Origin: Lycocorax pyrrhopterus obiensis
Lineage: Eukaryota; Chordata; Aves; Passeriformes; Paradisaeidae
Assembly: GCA_014706295.1 (NCBI GenBank)
Contig: JACSVZ010000007.1
Coordinates: 6,105,699-6,169,698 of the forward strand
Length of the DNA stretch: 64,000 bases
Direction of reading: 5' to 3'
Shown: one piece after another, positions 48,401-61,770 of the stretch
Layout: the number at the start of each line of letters is the position of its first letter
Numbering within the stretch: position 1 is the stretch's first letter
Made by a program: the position numbers and the translations under genes
The notes under the pieces: generated by a model
The model's database searches: none
Told to the model about the DNA's origin: nothing
The model's input: only the letters and a program-made list of their open reading frames with translations

Positions 48401-51400
48401 ATTGCTTCGAAAATATGTAAAGCTCTAAACAGAAAATTCTCTTATCAGTACAATTCTGGTTTTTTAAGCTATACCAATTTACTTGGGGTAATACAAGACA
48501 CAAATCTAAACCAGTTGCTCAAGTTTTGTTTACTTCTGTGATTGTGCTCTCTCCTGCAATAGATCATGCCGTCAAGAAAGGTTCTTATTTCTCCAGATGC
48601 CACTAAGGCATCCATGATAACAAAAGTCTAATGTAAACTTTTCTTCCTTTCTGTTTTCATTTTAAGTTGACAAATATTAAAGATGACTAATGAGTTAAAA
48701 AAAAGTGGAGATGAGAAATTAGGCTTAGGAGGTAAACAGAAGGTGAGGGGCTGACCTGGTTTTGTCCATTTGTTTTGTTTGTTCTAAGTTCATAGGTGTT
48801 TCACAAATAAAGAGGGGTGAAACCTCGAGGTGCAGCAGGCACGAGCATGGTGCCTGTCACTTGTTCTGCTCAGGAGATGGACATGAGGAGCAGAGCAGGC
48901 AGCCAAGCCTCTGAAGAGAGAGATAGCACTCATATTCCTAAGGGACCGAAGAACACCAACCAGACTTGCTGTCCCTTGGAAATTAGAGTTAGCAGAGGTG
49001 AAGCCTGGGGTTTTAAGGACCTGCCTGTGGGGACATAGTGGTCAGGAAAGGCTGTGGATATACTGTTTTATACCTCTGTTGTAAGAATTTCTATTTCTGT
49101 TTTATATGACACTAAAACTTGCGCTTTCTTTTGTTGTGATTTTAGAAGCCTTTTGAGCTTCTTTGTGGAGTTTGCTGTAGAAAAAAAAAAAATATAAAGC
49201 AGATCTGTCCATGTTCTTTGTCTGTCTCAGGGTCCTGTTAACGGTTTGTTTGTTGACTAGGGGGTTTTTTGTGGGTTCAGTGGTTTTCTAAGCCAGCCTG
49301 AGAATTCATGATTTGATGCTGACAGTCGGGCTGTGGCTAATCAGGAAAGAGGAAGCTTGGCCATTGTGGCTTCCCTTAATAAGGAAAACCTGTCACCTTG
49401 ACTCTTCCCTGTGCAGCAGCATCACTGTTCCTGCCAGCTTCTCTTAGCTGCAGAAGGTGTAACATTTTTATATCTGCTCTCATTCTCAAGTTAATGTCTT
49501 ATTCCTGCCTACCTTATTCGTTCTGTACCTGTCTCTTGTTCTGTTGTCATTGTGTTATAAAGAGCGAATTGACTAGTCAAGATGATTTCTTTCCTGCTGC
49601 TGCTAGGAGCCAGTGATGATAAAATAGCTAAAAGCAGTTCCCAAAATAGCAGTGCACAGGTATAGGTTTGCCAGAGCGATTTGATAGTGATTACTCTATC
49701 GGTCCTTCTATAGTGTTACAAGTCAGACCCAGCACTGTGAACAAAAACTGCTCTTTCTTCCTTTGATGTATTTTTCTTCCTTCTTTTCTCTTTTTCTTGG
49801 GAGCTGGAAACCAGAACAGACCTTAATAGCAGCAGAACCAGCAGCATCTTCAGCCACTTCAACTTTACTTTCCTTGCCAGATTAGGGGGAAGCAGATTTT
49901 CACCTTCAGGAACATCCAAAATTCAGTCTCGGGATTCGCTTCTTATCCTAAAGGCTCTGTGCACTGAGAGAAGGAACAGTAATTTTGTTAAAATGGAAGG
50001 CTTGGGATTTGACATTTTCGGTCGTTTGGCAGTTTTACCTCCCTTTTTTCTGTACCCCTCTCTATGAGGAAGATTTCCAGTGGTAGTTGTTGCCATGGCA
50101 CTAAGCAGGACGAGGTGTCTACTCCAGTCTTAAAACTGGATGTTTACGGCCGTACTGTGAAAAATTATCCCTTCTGACAAGTCGGGCTTGTTTATGCAGA
50201 ATTAACACAGCACCACTCCTCTTCTTCCAAAGTGGAGAGAGGCTCTTCAGGTCATTCCCTGTGTGTCAAGGCAAATGTGAGCTTCAGCAGTGCTGGAAAA
50301 GCCTTAGAATTAGCTCTGTCCTTCCACTCCCTCGTTAGCTGTTCAAATGAACAACCGCTTCACGCCCTGCCGAGCAGCTGATTGGCCTTGGAGGGAAGAA
50401 GCATCTGAAGCAGTATTAATGTTTCATTCAAAATCATGAGAGCCAGGGAGGAGGGGAATTAGGGAATTCAAACCCCAAATCAGTACTGCCGTTTACTTCA
50501 CCAGGTCCTGTTCTCTTGAGCAGCATCCCTAATTTTCTCCCACACCGGATTTCCTCTCAGGACGGTCTTGCTGATTTTGTGAGATGTTTTTGCCAAGGGT
50601 AAATTTAACAGCTGTCTTCCCTTTTCTTTTTCCATTGTCTGCTGCTTCTCCCCAACCTTGTTGACAGTATCTGCTATGACATATCTGTACAGGAGATGGA
50701 GGGACAGAGAAGCTGTGCAGTCCCTCCATCCTCTCCTCTTTTCCTTTCTCAAGTCTTCACTGCTGTATCAAGGCCGGTGAAAAATCTCTTTTTATTTTCT
50801 CACCAAGCAAAGTAGATCAGAAAGCTGAAAAATTAGGGCCTTAAAATGCTATCTGAAAGATATGTGAGCAAACTGGATGTGATAAAGCCATCAGTAAAGG
50901 AGTGTAGTGGAATGCATGACAACAAGAACAGCCTGGGAAATATGTTAAGTCCTTGGACTCCAGCAGTATAAAACTTCCCAAGCTGTAAAAGAGGAGCAAT
51001 TCTTTCTTTTTTGTGGCAGTCTCTGCACTTTGAAACATGGTTAGCAACTAATAATTGCGATCATAGAATCATTGATGTTAAAAGAAGCATCACCTCAAAG
51101 TGGGTATTCACGTAACATCTTGGATTCATTGTATGTAGTATAGCACGTGCTGGGGTTGTTAAATTTGGAAATGTTGCTAATAAATAAAAATAGTTTTATT
51201 AGGACAGGAATAGAAAAAATGTTAGATACAGAAGTGTTGCATAACCAGCCTTGATGAGCAGGGAAGCACCCCTTTTACAGTGTTTCAAGTACTGTTCCCA
51301 GTAAATGACAGCAAATAGATCCTAAACCCCTAGGTCATCCTGAGGTAAATATTAATATTGTTTAAAAACCCAAATGTTGCTTTTTCTTTTACCTGTTAGC

Positions 51401-54256
51401 CTTGGGAAAAAAATAGGGGGAAAAAGCAAGCTTTGACAGAGCATTTCCTGACTCAGCAATTGAATGAAAGGAACGATGCTGACGCACTCGGTTCAAGGTA
51501 ATGGAAGGACTTCGCCCCGGCTGAGGAGGTCTATGAACAACAAAACAGCACAGGAGATGCCTGCCTGTAAATCCTCCTAATCAAATATTACTCAACAATA
51601 TGCTAATACAAATGTGTTTGACTCAGGGATATTGTTTAGAGGCAGGAGTCATGGTTTAGTTGGCTGGAATAGATTACTAGTTGGGGACTATGAAAACTGA
51701 GGCTGTTCTTTTTAATTTTGCCAGGCACTTGAGATATGATCTTGTAGAAATCTGTCAGTGCTGTTTTTCCCCGCCCTTTCAGCTGCTTTTTCAGTACTGA
51801 TATGCGATAAAAATTCCATCTAATGCCATGTCTGTAATCAGCAGAGAAAGCAGGGCATGTCTCAAGTGTGATGTCAGCAAAGCATTGAGCAGAAAACTGC
51901 CAGAAAAGCAGCCAAGAGAAAACAGTGGGCCCAAGGATTTAGGTGGAAAGTAGCCTGCCTGAATATGGCTCACTCTATTTTCATAGCAAACACAAAGCAA
52001 GAGCCTGGGCTTTGGCTCTACTGGGGCCTCTCAGCACTTTACTCTTATAAATAATAAACAGAATACATTTTCCTCCTGCGTAGGTTCGCAAATAGAAATG
52101 TGCCTTTGTTGTCAGCAAGGAAGCCATAATTGAGAGGCAGTGATTTTGTGGAATACACATTCAAATGGGACTAAATAAAAGCATAAGGAGGATTTCAAAA
52201 CTTCTATTTCTGTGCTGGGCCTCATATGTTTAGCTATGGAATTTATTCATGATACCTTTTTGCAAGCTTGGATTTGCATTCTCAGACTCAAATCATGCCA
52301 CACACTCCAGCCTGTATCTGACACAGCAACAGCTCCAGCAGGGTAACTTTAGGTAATCTTTTGCATATCCCAGCATTTTGCCATTTACTGCCCCATTTTC
52401 AGCATAAGAGTTTTGAGCGTTTGCTTTCATGGCCTGGCTTGGATTGCAAATGCACTTCTTGCTGTGGCACCACTTGAGACTGAAACTGAAAGGAATATGG
52501 TCATGGTAATCCTGTTCACATTATTGTAGCAGAAATGCAGAATAAAACGTATTTTTCTTGGAGAGGGACATGTTTTTAATGTGTCCCGTTTCTGGTTTGT
52601 GTCCCCATCACATTTGAGATTAAACAGTATATTTTTACTGGCTCAGTTTATTTGTTCTTAAGGATATATATTTGTTTATTCATTTCAGTATACCTCAATG
52701 TATGTTGTGCTCATGTTTAGGAAACTTACAGAATTAATCACCCACCCCTTACATGAAAGTTGTCTAGAGAAATTAACAGTGGGTAACTCTACTCAACAAC
52801 CCACTAACAGCACAGCTTGCACAATTCTGGAAGTTTGGAACATGCAGTTTTTGGAAGTATTTGGTTCTTGTCCCTTCTTTTTTCTTTTTGTTGTTTTTTT
52901 TTCTTAATGAATGTAATCTCATGCTTACAAATGTCTTCTGTTTTCTTAACATTTACATTTTAGTCATTCAAAATATTATTCCTTTTTTTCCTACAATCAT
53001 CTGAGTCAACCCAGTGGTGGGAATTGTTTTAAGGACATAGGATCACAGGGACTTCCTGAGAAAAGGATATATACAAGCACCTGACTCTAAAGAAAAGATT
53101 TAAAGTAATGTGCATGTAATTCAGTTTTAGGTGTATTTTTTCCTAATATAATCAAGCTATCAGACGAGTGATTTTATTTTATTCTTTCAACCTCATTTTC
53201 TTTACTTATTTTGATGGGCCATGTGGAACCAGGATAAGAAGTAGATATTGGTGGGTCGTTATCTACCTGTGTTGGATGACAAAGAAAAAAGTACCAAGTT
53301 CTCAAAAAATTATCCTAAAATCATTCCACTGAAGTGGCTGAAAAATTAGCAAATCCCATCAGTGCATTCCAGTTAGCAAGAAGAGTGGGACGTAGCTGTC
53401 TCTGGAGAAATAAGAAGCCCCCATTACTATTTCTAGAGACCAGAAGATGAAAAAGCCATGGCTATAAATTTACCATCCATTGTGTTTGTTTTTCCCTTAG
53501 AAGTAGCAGAATTTTTTAAGTTCTTCAAAGCCCAGGAATTCCTCAGATCTGAGAGCAATCCAGCTGAGCAAGTCTTGAGCGAGAAGACGAGAAAGCTCAG
53601 TGTTTCCATGCTGTTTTCTTAAGTATCCCGCAGCAGTGGTGTTCTGGTTTCTAGGAACAAGGGGCTGACACCACCAGCATTTCCTTTACACTCCTTGTAA
53701 TTCTGGGAGGGAGGTGAGGAGAGCAGTGGTTCTCCCCTTGGAACAGGCCCAAGGAAGAGCAGCCATGAGTCTGCAAGAAGAAGGTTGCAGGGCTGATGGT
53801 CCCTTCTCTACATCCCATTTGTTTGTGTGCATCCACCTGGAGAGCCTGGTGCGTGCATCGTGTGAAAAGTGTATTGCTGATTATAATTGAACCCGTCTTA
53901 AAAAAACTGTGCCCTACACCATGATTATAATTTCTCTCTCTGGAAAGGTGGTTTATCTTCTCTTTCTCGTTTATTGCTTGAGTGAACATAGCACATTTGA
54001 AATTCTGTTTTAGAAGAAGTAGGATACTGTGCAACTGGTGGTATTTCACTGCAGAATAACCCCCAGAGGGATTTGTAATCCCCTGGTACTATCATCTAAT
54101 AGTGAGCCAAATTGAATAATAAGCTCAGTGCTATGAATTCAGCCTCATACTCAGCCTCATTCTGCTTTGGTTAGCATTGCCTAGTAATTAATTATTACTC
54201 TGTATTTACGCTATCAATGACATCCAGAGGCTGGCCTAAACACGCTGGAGCTGCTG

Positions 54257-54274
54257 GCAGCAGCAGCAGCAGCA
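54257..54274. repeat. (GCA)6 microsatellite
   Basis: Six perfect GCA units, preceded by a related GCTGCTG word. It is not in a supported coding frame. Confidence 0.85.
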
Positions 54275-56164
54275 ATATGTGTACATGCAGATGCTGTGTT
54301 CTCCCTCTGTAAATATGTAGTCTGTCTTTTAAAGGAGTTGTTACTGCATCTTCCCTGTAGCTAAACGCCACCAGACACTACATGCTGGATACCAGTCAAA
54401 GATGCACAATGACACATAGTTTGCTATTAATGTTTACAGGATTTGGAATGTTGTAGTTGATTTTGGCACTGAAAGTGCAGCCTGGTAAATTGCTTGTCAC
54501 CTTTGTTTCATCCCCGCTCTCCCTGAGAGTCTCATATGCAATTAACCGTAATTGCTATACTGTATTTATGCTAAAGCGCACAGCACATTACTGGCTTGTT
54601 GTTTGGTTCTCAAAAATTGCTTACAAAAACACAACTCAAAATAAGGAGACTTTTGTGGTGAGGGACTTTTCTTCAGAGTAGAAAAATACGGAGACTTTAA
54701 CATCATTCATGTTCTGAACTCACAGCCCTGCTGTACTTGAAATCTCCCTGACTTCAGGGACAGTAACTTGTGCATAAAGGCACGACAGGTCAATCTCTGT
54801 TACCAACTTGTGTGGCACAGCAAGAGGAGCTGGATTTGCTGCACACCAGTGTGGTTAAGGACCGAAGTTAACAAGTTCTTGCGCTGTCTGGAAGACAGAG
54901 CAATTCCTTCTGCATGTGGAACTGGGCAGGAATTCTTTAAAGGAATGTATTTGCTCCACATCCTCTGGGTCACAAGGTGGAAGCAGCACTGAATGGCTCA
55001 CATGAATTCCTCTGCCAGTTTATCCTGGCAATATTTTCTATTTAAACAGCCAAAGCTCCAGAATTAGCATGGACTGTCTAGAAACCTCAATAAAACAAAG
55101 AGCTTTGCCAAGAAACAGTCTAGGACAGCAAAAAAAAAAAGGTGAAGCCCTTCTCACAGATCAACAACAGGAATCTGCAAAATTTTCCTTCTCAGGAGTG
55201 AAGAGCTGCATTGTCTCCTGCTGTCATCCAGGGGCTGGATGTTGGAGGGCAGGTCTGGTTCTCGAGCTTAGACTGAGAGCACCTGCTCTTTTCATGTCAT
55301 AGTGGATTGTTCAAGGAAGACCTAAACATAAATTTCCTTGCTGTCCTTGCTTTAGCAGAGGATACTCTTTAGTTCCTCATGTTAAGAAACTAGCTGTTCT
55401 CATTTTTTCTGGAGAAAATAATTTCAGGAGATAAGATACAGATCGAGCTAAATTAACTTAATTAAAGAAAATGCAAATCCAGTAGAATACATTTTCTGGT
55501 AGAGAGTGTAGATTCTACTTGCCGCAAGCACAAAATATCTCCAAGAGTCTGGATATGACAAATAGTGGCAATAATTGTATGTCTAAAACATTAAAAATAT
55601 CTTCTACCAGAATGCTGGATGAAAAGAGGATTTTTTTTTTTTTTTAACTCTTGCAAATGAAGAAAACAAGCCTAAATACTATGGACTTATTTCCAGGATA
55701 GTCAAACTAGTTTAGATCTTACTTTTAATCCAGTTAATTATTTTGCTATTCTCCATTCAGCTAATTATCAGATTAAAGTTCTTATGTAATATGTAAAATG
55801 GTCTTTTGATAATAAAAGATTATAAAAGAAATGCTGCAGAGTTTGCTTTAGAAGAAAGCACAGCAAGATTGAAATCTGCAGAATTCCAGCTTGAAAGAGG
55901 CTTTTAACTTTGATAGCAATTGCATGTACCGTTACAATTAAATATTCCAAAAGAAGATGGGATGCATCACTTGGGGCATGGAGGACAACTACAAATCTTC
56001 ACTGTAGGAACCGTTTGAGATTGTACATAAATACCATTCCTCCTATTTTCTGCTTAGATCTTCCAGAATTGCTACACTTATCAAAACCTCTGCTTCAATG
56101 TTTTATTACAGATGTCGATTATAATTGCTTTGGAACTTTGTAGTTGCACAGGAAGGTCATTAAC

Positions 56165-56593
56165 CAGGGAAGGACCAACAAGATGATTAGAGAGATAGAG
56201 CATCTCTCCTACAGGGAAAAGCTGAGAAAATTTTGTTTGTTCAGCCCAGGAAAGAGAAAACTGACCTAACTGTGGCCTTCCAGTACCTGGAGGGAGCCCA
56301 CAAGAAAGAGTGTGACAGACTTTTTACAAGGGCATGTAGTGACAGGACAAGGGGAAATGGCTTCAAACTGAAAGAGCGTAGGTGTAGATTAGATATTAGG
56401 AAAAATTTCTTTGCTGTGAGGGTGGCGAGGCCCAGAAAAGTTGTGGGTGACTCATCCCTGGAAGTGTCCCAGGCCAGGTTGGATGGAGCTCTGAGCAACC
56501 TGGTCTGTTGGAAAGTGTCCCTGCCCTTGGCAGGTGGTTTGGAAGTAGATGATTTTTAAGGTCCCTTCCAACCCAAACCATTCTATGATTCAT
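56165..56593 (+). mobile_element. CR1 retroposon, 5'-truncated, plus strand
   Basis: About 430 bp with the end of CR1 ORF2 and the 3' terminus in order: the AAGATGATTAGAGAG section, the TTGTTCAGCCCAGGAAAGAG section, TTTTTACAAGGGCATGTAGT at 56320-56339, GACAGGACAAGGGGAAATGG, TGGAAGTGTCCCAGGCCAGG, and finally AAGGTCCCTTCCAACCCAAA with the ATTCTATGATT terminal repeat at 56580-56590. The frame 56233-56559 (108 codons) is the remnant of the ORF2 C-terminus and is not a host gene. The intact terminal repeat makes it one of the better-preserved copies here. Confidence 0.95.
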
Positions 56594-59500
56594 GCTATTT
56601 CAGCCTTCCTGGAATCTGCTCTGGAAAAAAAAATAATTCTTCTGTTTTACAACCTACAAACTAATGCTCAGCGTGAGTTTTTTATGCTGCAGGGTTGGTG
56701 ATGTGGCTTTTCAGCTCACTGTATCACTTTTCTTCTGCAAAATCTGTTCATCCTGTCAGCCCTTCACGTGCTGGCCGCGTGCCTGCCGCCTCCCAGAAAG
56801 CAGGTGCATTTGGAGAGATGGCAGCTTTCTCAGGACTCCGTTATTTAATTAACTCCTTTATAACTGGGTTGTTTGAAAAAGCCATCCCATCTGTCTAGTG
56901 GTCAAGATCTTGCTTGTGTGCTAAGCAATGCTTGTCAAACTGCCTCCATCCCTTCTATTCAGTTGCATCGTGCTTCTCTAGAAGCGACTGGAAAGTTGCT
57001 AGACTCACAGTGAGAAGTGAGAACATCCAGGCTCCATTTTTAACTTTTCAAACTGTTTTACCAAGTCTGACCTCGAGAACTGTGCTGCGTCTTGGTTTCC
57101 GCTCCTATTTCTAAAAAGGCATTTAAGTAACTTTGACATTTATAACGGGAAAAGCTAATTAGCAATAAACGGTTTAATCACTGAGATAATTTAACAGCTT
57201 TGTTCTACAGTCTACTTGGTATTGTGAATAGAAAAACAAACAATTCTTCAAATATCTACTATGGTTTCTGAACACATTTCTGCACTGTTTGCATTCCATT
57301 AACATTCTTCAGATCCAGATTTACTCACAGTGGTTTTAACTGTGTATGTCCAGACAAATTTTAATGCTTTTTCGCAGCTTTCATGAGTAAATCTTGATTT
57401 AAAAAAAAAAAACAACTGCTCACCCTATAAACAATGGCAGATTCATTGACTATTTAAATAAGGACAGAAGGCTGTCACGTATGTCTCAGATGTATAGCAG
57501 AGGTCACTAAACGTAAATAAAGACTGAAAAAAAATAGCTTGCAAATTGCTCTTTAAAATATTATAAGTTACATCTTTCCAATTAAAAATCTGGATTTTTG
57601 TATCTTTCCCTATTCATATGATATTTGAAAGCACTGGAGAAAAATATTTTTAATGGACCTTTATGTCATAATCCAGGAGGCTGAGAGGCATATTGTAAGT
57701 TGATGGACAGTAGCCCTACAGGCAACATCATTTATTAAGCTTATGTCAGTGGTCAATTTATATGTATTCAATACATACTTCAGAATCTTATCTTTCCACC
57801 CATGCTGATGTATCTTAGACTTGGGCTGGTCGTGTGTGAGCGTGTATATCAGAGGGGGGGGATGGAGTGAGGGAGAAGAACAGAAAGCAAAGGAGAAGCC
57901 TCTGAGCACACAAACCAATGTAAATTGGCGTGGATCCGTCTGCAGTGTTGGAAAAATGGAGTGTATGAAGTGTGCCTGTTCATTGTCATTGAGGGAAATG
58001 GATTAAAATCTTCAGAACAGTTTTAAAATATTAACTGTTAATATTTTAATTGCTGGACATTTTTAGATGCATTGAAGTAACTCACTTCTGCAAGGTGGTT
58101 GTTACTTGTAGATAGGGTTCAACATGCAGCCATTGTATAAATGACTTTTTGTATGAGCATAAGTGCTTCTGATCCTCTCTCTGGCCTTAGTCTCTGGTGT
58201 TCACAAGTTTCTTGAGTTGTGGCTCACTGTGGTTTTAAATATCTAAAATAAAAACACCTCCTGCTTTTTTTAGGTGGAAAATCCACCACGAGGACCCTTG
58301 CAGCTTTTGAAACCTCCAGACAGATGCAAGGCTAATGCTTTTGGTGAAGTTACTATCAGCCTTAAAACCTTGAAATGCTGAAGCATTACTATCTTGACCT
58401 TTATGTCAAGATGAATGAAAAATAAATTAAGTTGAGGCAGCAGGCCATTCTGCAGGACTGCATTTGTTGGAAAATGTCTGGTTTTACATAGAGGTGGAAG
58501 GGCAAAAATAGGCTGTTTTTCATAAAAGCTGAAATACCTTAATCTTGATGGTTGCCAGAATTTCTAGCCTTAATGAACTCGTTATCAATACTGTTCTGTG
58601 GCATTTCTGTTTCATTATTCTGTGGGTACAAAGCTATGGGTGTTGTTGACAGGAAGGTACAAGAGGGATTGGTAAATTTGGAAGTTGACAGCGCATAGGG
58701 TTATATCAAATTTCATCTTTGTCCCTTGTCCCCCACCTGTCTCCTTCTAAAGATTTGTTTTCCTTATGAATCCAGCAGGTTCTCAGCAACTCCTGACCTT
58801 TTCACAGTAAGTGATTTGTTGAGTGTGCCCCTTTGGCTGTGTGGCAGAGCCACGTTTCTGCAGGTATAGGCTCCCAATTTGACTCAGGGAATTTAAGGGC
58901 ATATTAATACATTTATCTTCCTGAGTCACTGACAGCAGTTTTGTATCCCATCCATGAACTTTGACATTTATGTTGGAGAACAGCAATCTCACAGTTCCTT
59001 CACTGATGCTGAAGTGCATGGTTCAGATTTATTATCATCTTGATTTTTTTTTCCTCTTTTTAATCTATTATAGCTCAATCAAAGTGCTTCAAGCAGCAGC
59101 TGTAGGGAGTAAAGCCCTGAATTCATCCCTCAGTGAACTACAGTACAGCACAGTACCTCCAGTTTGCTGTTCCCTGAGAAAGCTGCACATTTGGATGCCT
59201 CCTGCCCACTGTGGAGTGAGAAATATAAGAAGAAAAACACCTCAAGCTGTCCAGTTTCAATTTTACATTCACAACTAAGTACAACATGAAATTATTCAGT
59301 TCATAAGAAATTGTTCTGTTCGTAAGAGTTGTTGCTGCTTGTTCTTTCTACAGATTTCTTTTAATAAAATGTCTTGCATGGCTGTACAATTAAACCCAAG
59401 AAAGCAGAAATCCAAATATTCAAATCTTACTCAAAGCATACATTCTTTAGTATATGCTTTGCAAAAATAAGCAAGTTGGAGTTCTTTTCTGTAGTCAGAT

Positions 59501-59733
59501 TTGCCAAGATTAGGAAGGCTTCCAAGAGCATCTCAGCTTTAAAATAAACCGTGTCTAGGAATGAAAAAGCAGAAGAGCAGTCTGAATGATAATTTTATCA
59601 AATCTGTTTCTCAGTTCTGTTCTTTAGCTGCTACATTCCTAAGATGTTTCACTTTAGATTTCTCTTGATTTTCTCTGTTTTCATATCTGTTCTGCAGTTT
59701 TCTGTTAGACAGTGTTGTCGACAGACAAGACAT
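56594..59733 (+). other. SYT9: SYT9 intron 1, no exon seen
   Basis: AT-rich intron sequence without a recognisable exon or element. A pyrimidine-rich run followed by TTATAG near 59042-59073 resembles an acceptor, but no family-matching reading follows. Confidence 0.55.
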
Positions 59734-59790
59734 TTGGACTTGATCTTAAGGATCTTTTCCAAGCCAAAGTATTCTATGATTTTATGATTT
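59734..59790 (+). mobile_element. CR1 3'-terminal fragment, plus strand
   Basis: Only the last ~57 bp of a CR1: TTGGACTTGATCTTAAGGAT, then CTTTTCCAAGCCAAAG and the repeat ATTCTATGATTTTATGATT. It is an extremely 5'-truncated insertion with a clear terminal repeat. Confidence 0.85.
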
Positions 59791-61257
59791 CCAGAATTAT
59801 CCACTCATAAGTCTGTGGAAGTCTTCAGCTATTTCTTTTGCTCTCTAGTAATGGAGCATGAATGGAAAAGAAATATATTCCATGTATTTTTTCTTTTCTA
59901 ACAGTGAATTCATAGTAGACATGGTTTGATTGTAAATTATTAATTCATTATCTTTCCTTGTAGTAAATATCCCTGTCAGCAAGGCTTCCATCACACCCTA
60001 ATGCATATGGATCAGCCCAAAAAGCTTCCTTTTGTGAAGTGGGAACCCTAAGCTCACAAAGAACAACAGACACAGAATACATTTACCGTGGCTGAAACAC
60101 TTTTTAAAAGAAGTCAATGTGAGCGTTGCAGTGCATCTGGCTCCTCATCTGAGAAAGATAAATGCTTTCAAGGCTGTCTTTATTTCCCATTGTGCCAACA
60201 ACTCCCTCCTAAAAGAAAAATCAGGCTATTTAATCAGCTTAAGATGTTAGTGCTTTGTGACGGTAACCAGCAATAAATTTCCTCTTTATCCATATCAGTC
60301 TATGCAGGCAACTTTCTTGACGTCCCTTGTGAGGTTTCAACACTTGTGACAACCTTTTTATGATCTGCCAGTATGGAGAAAGCAAATGAATTTTGGCTCT
60401 TCCTTAAATGTAAAGCAAGTATTGTAAATATTGAACCACTGTGATGTGCCAAACTCCCATAATGAAGGCTTAGAGTAGTTGTTTCTGAAAAGGAAGCTAA
60501 TGAAATAATTGACCTCGTTTCCATTCCAAGCAATCTGACTTTAAAGAGAAGCTTGCACTTCTACTCTATGTAAATTGTCCAGAAAAGTAATATTGACTTC
60601 TTATTTCTTACAGATTTATTTTAAAAAAACCCAAAAATAGGAATACCCCAACGAATTAAGAAAGGCTTGAAAATCGATTTTTTTTTTTATGTTATTCGAA
60701 ATCAGAAAGGCTAAGAGTTTCTACTGCTTAATAAGATTCTAGAGAAGGAGAGACCACTGGTATGTGAAATTCAATGCTTCCAGTAGGAAAAAGATTGGAA
60801 GTTTGAAAGAAAAATGTAGATTTTGACTAGAACTGTGTGAGCAACACAGCTCCTATTAATCATTTGGCTATCTCAGTGGAAGTATCTTTTAATCATATTC
60901 ATCACATTATAGATTTGTGTATATATATTTAGTCTTTAGGTATTAATGTGAAATTTAAATTTTGCTAAAGCTTAAACAGCCCTTCATACTCTTTAGTGCT
61001 CTGTCCACATCTCCCATGGTCCTTTGGAGTAATTTAATTTCACACATTTTCCCACCGAAAGGAAGTCATTCAGTGAGAGATTTGGGTAAATTACTTTTTT
61101 GTTGTTGTTTTTCCCCTGAAAAGATTATGCCCTAAAGGGGATCAAAATTAAAAGAAATCAGTATTGCTACTTCTTTATTATTTTTTATTAGCATAACAAA
61201 TGATACCACTGATGGTTATTAACATAACCAGATTATTGTGGTTATTAACATAACCAG
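59791..61257 (+). other. SYT9: SYT9 intron 1, no exon seen
   Basis: AT-rich sequence with no recognisable exon. It ends in two 18-bp copies of a hairpin-forming word (61214-61231 and 61240-61257) that abut the next CR1. Confidence 0.55.
61214..61257. repeat. Duplicated 18-bp hairpin-forming word
   Basis: GGTTATTAACATAACCAG occurs at 61214-61231 and 61240-61257. Each copy contains the inverted arms GGTTAT and ATAACC around a TAAC loop. The second copy ends where CR1 similarity starts. Confidence 0.8.
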
Positions 61258-61770
61258 GTGACGCCCCACCTGCAGTGCTGGATCCAGCTCTGGGGTCCCC
61301 AGCACAGGAAGGACATGGAGCTGTTGGAGCCAGTCCAGATGATGCCACCAAGGTGATCAGAGAGATGGAGAACCTCACCTATGAGGAAAGGCTGAGAGAA
61401 TTGGGATTGTTCAGCCTGGAAAAGAGAAAGTGACCCAGTTGTGGCCTGCCGGTACCTAAAGGAGCCTACAAGAGAGAGGGACTATTTACGCAGCCTGGAG
61501 TGACAGGACATGGGGGAATGGCTTCCCACTAAGAGTATGTTTAGATTGGATGTTGGGAAGAAATTCCTTACTGTGAGGGTGGTGAGGCCCTGGCACAGGT
61601 TGCCCAGGGAAACTGTGGCTGCCCCTGGATCCCTGGAAGTGTCCAAGGTCAGGCTGGATGGAGCTCTGAGCACCCTGGGATGGTGGAAGGTGTCCCTGCC
61701 CGTGGCAGAGGGGTTGGAACTGGATGAGCTTTAAGGTCCCTCCCAACCCAAACCATTCTACGATTTTATG
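61258..61770 (+). mobile_element. CR1 retroposon, 5'-truncated, plus strand
   Basis: About 510 bp of the CR1 3' part: the ACCTGCAGTGCTGGATCCAG and CTCTGGGGTCCCCAGCACAG sections near 61270-61310, the GTTCAGCCTGGAAAAGAG section, the CTGGCACAGGTTGCCCAGGG section near 61595, and AAGGTCCCTCCCAACCCAAA ending in ATTCTACGATTTTATG near 61756-61770. The frame 61510-61734 is the ORF2 C-terminal remnant. Stops and frameshifts upstream of it (for example the TGA at 61431) make the copy dead. Confidence 0.95.

Larger units (their letters stand above)
42508..56164 (+). other. SYT9: SYT9 intron 1, central part, no exon seen
   Basis: The first ~200 bp (to about 42700) is noticeably GC-richer. The rest is AT-rich, with a (TA)7 run at 45425-45438, a six-unit GCA repeat at 54257-54274 and a long T-run near 55631-55645. 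A TCATAGAATCATTGATG word at 51063-51079 is too short to call as a CR1 end. No segment encoding a synaptotagmin membrane or C2 domain was found by reading. Confidence 0.55.

Noticed and set aside
51063..51095. CR1-like TCATAGAATCATTGATG word, minus strand
   Set aside because: Too short, and no GGTTGGAA/GGGACCT block follows.
56233..56559. 108-codon open frame as a host gene
   Set aside because: It is the C-terminal ORF2 remnant of a CR1 element.
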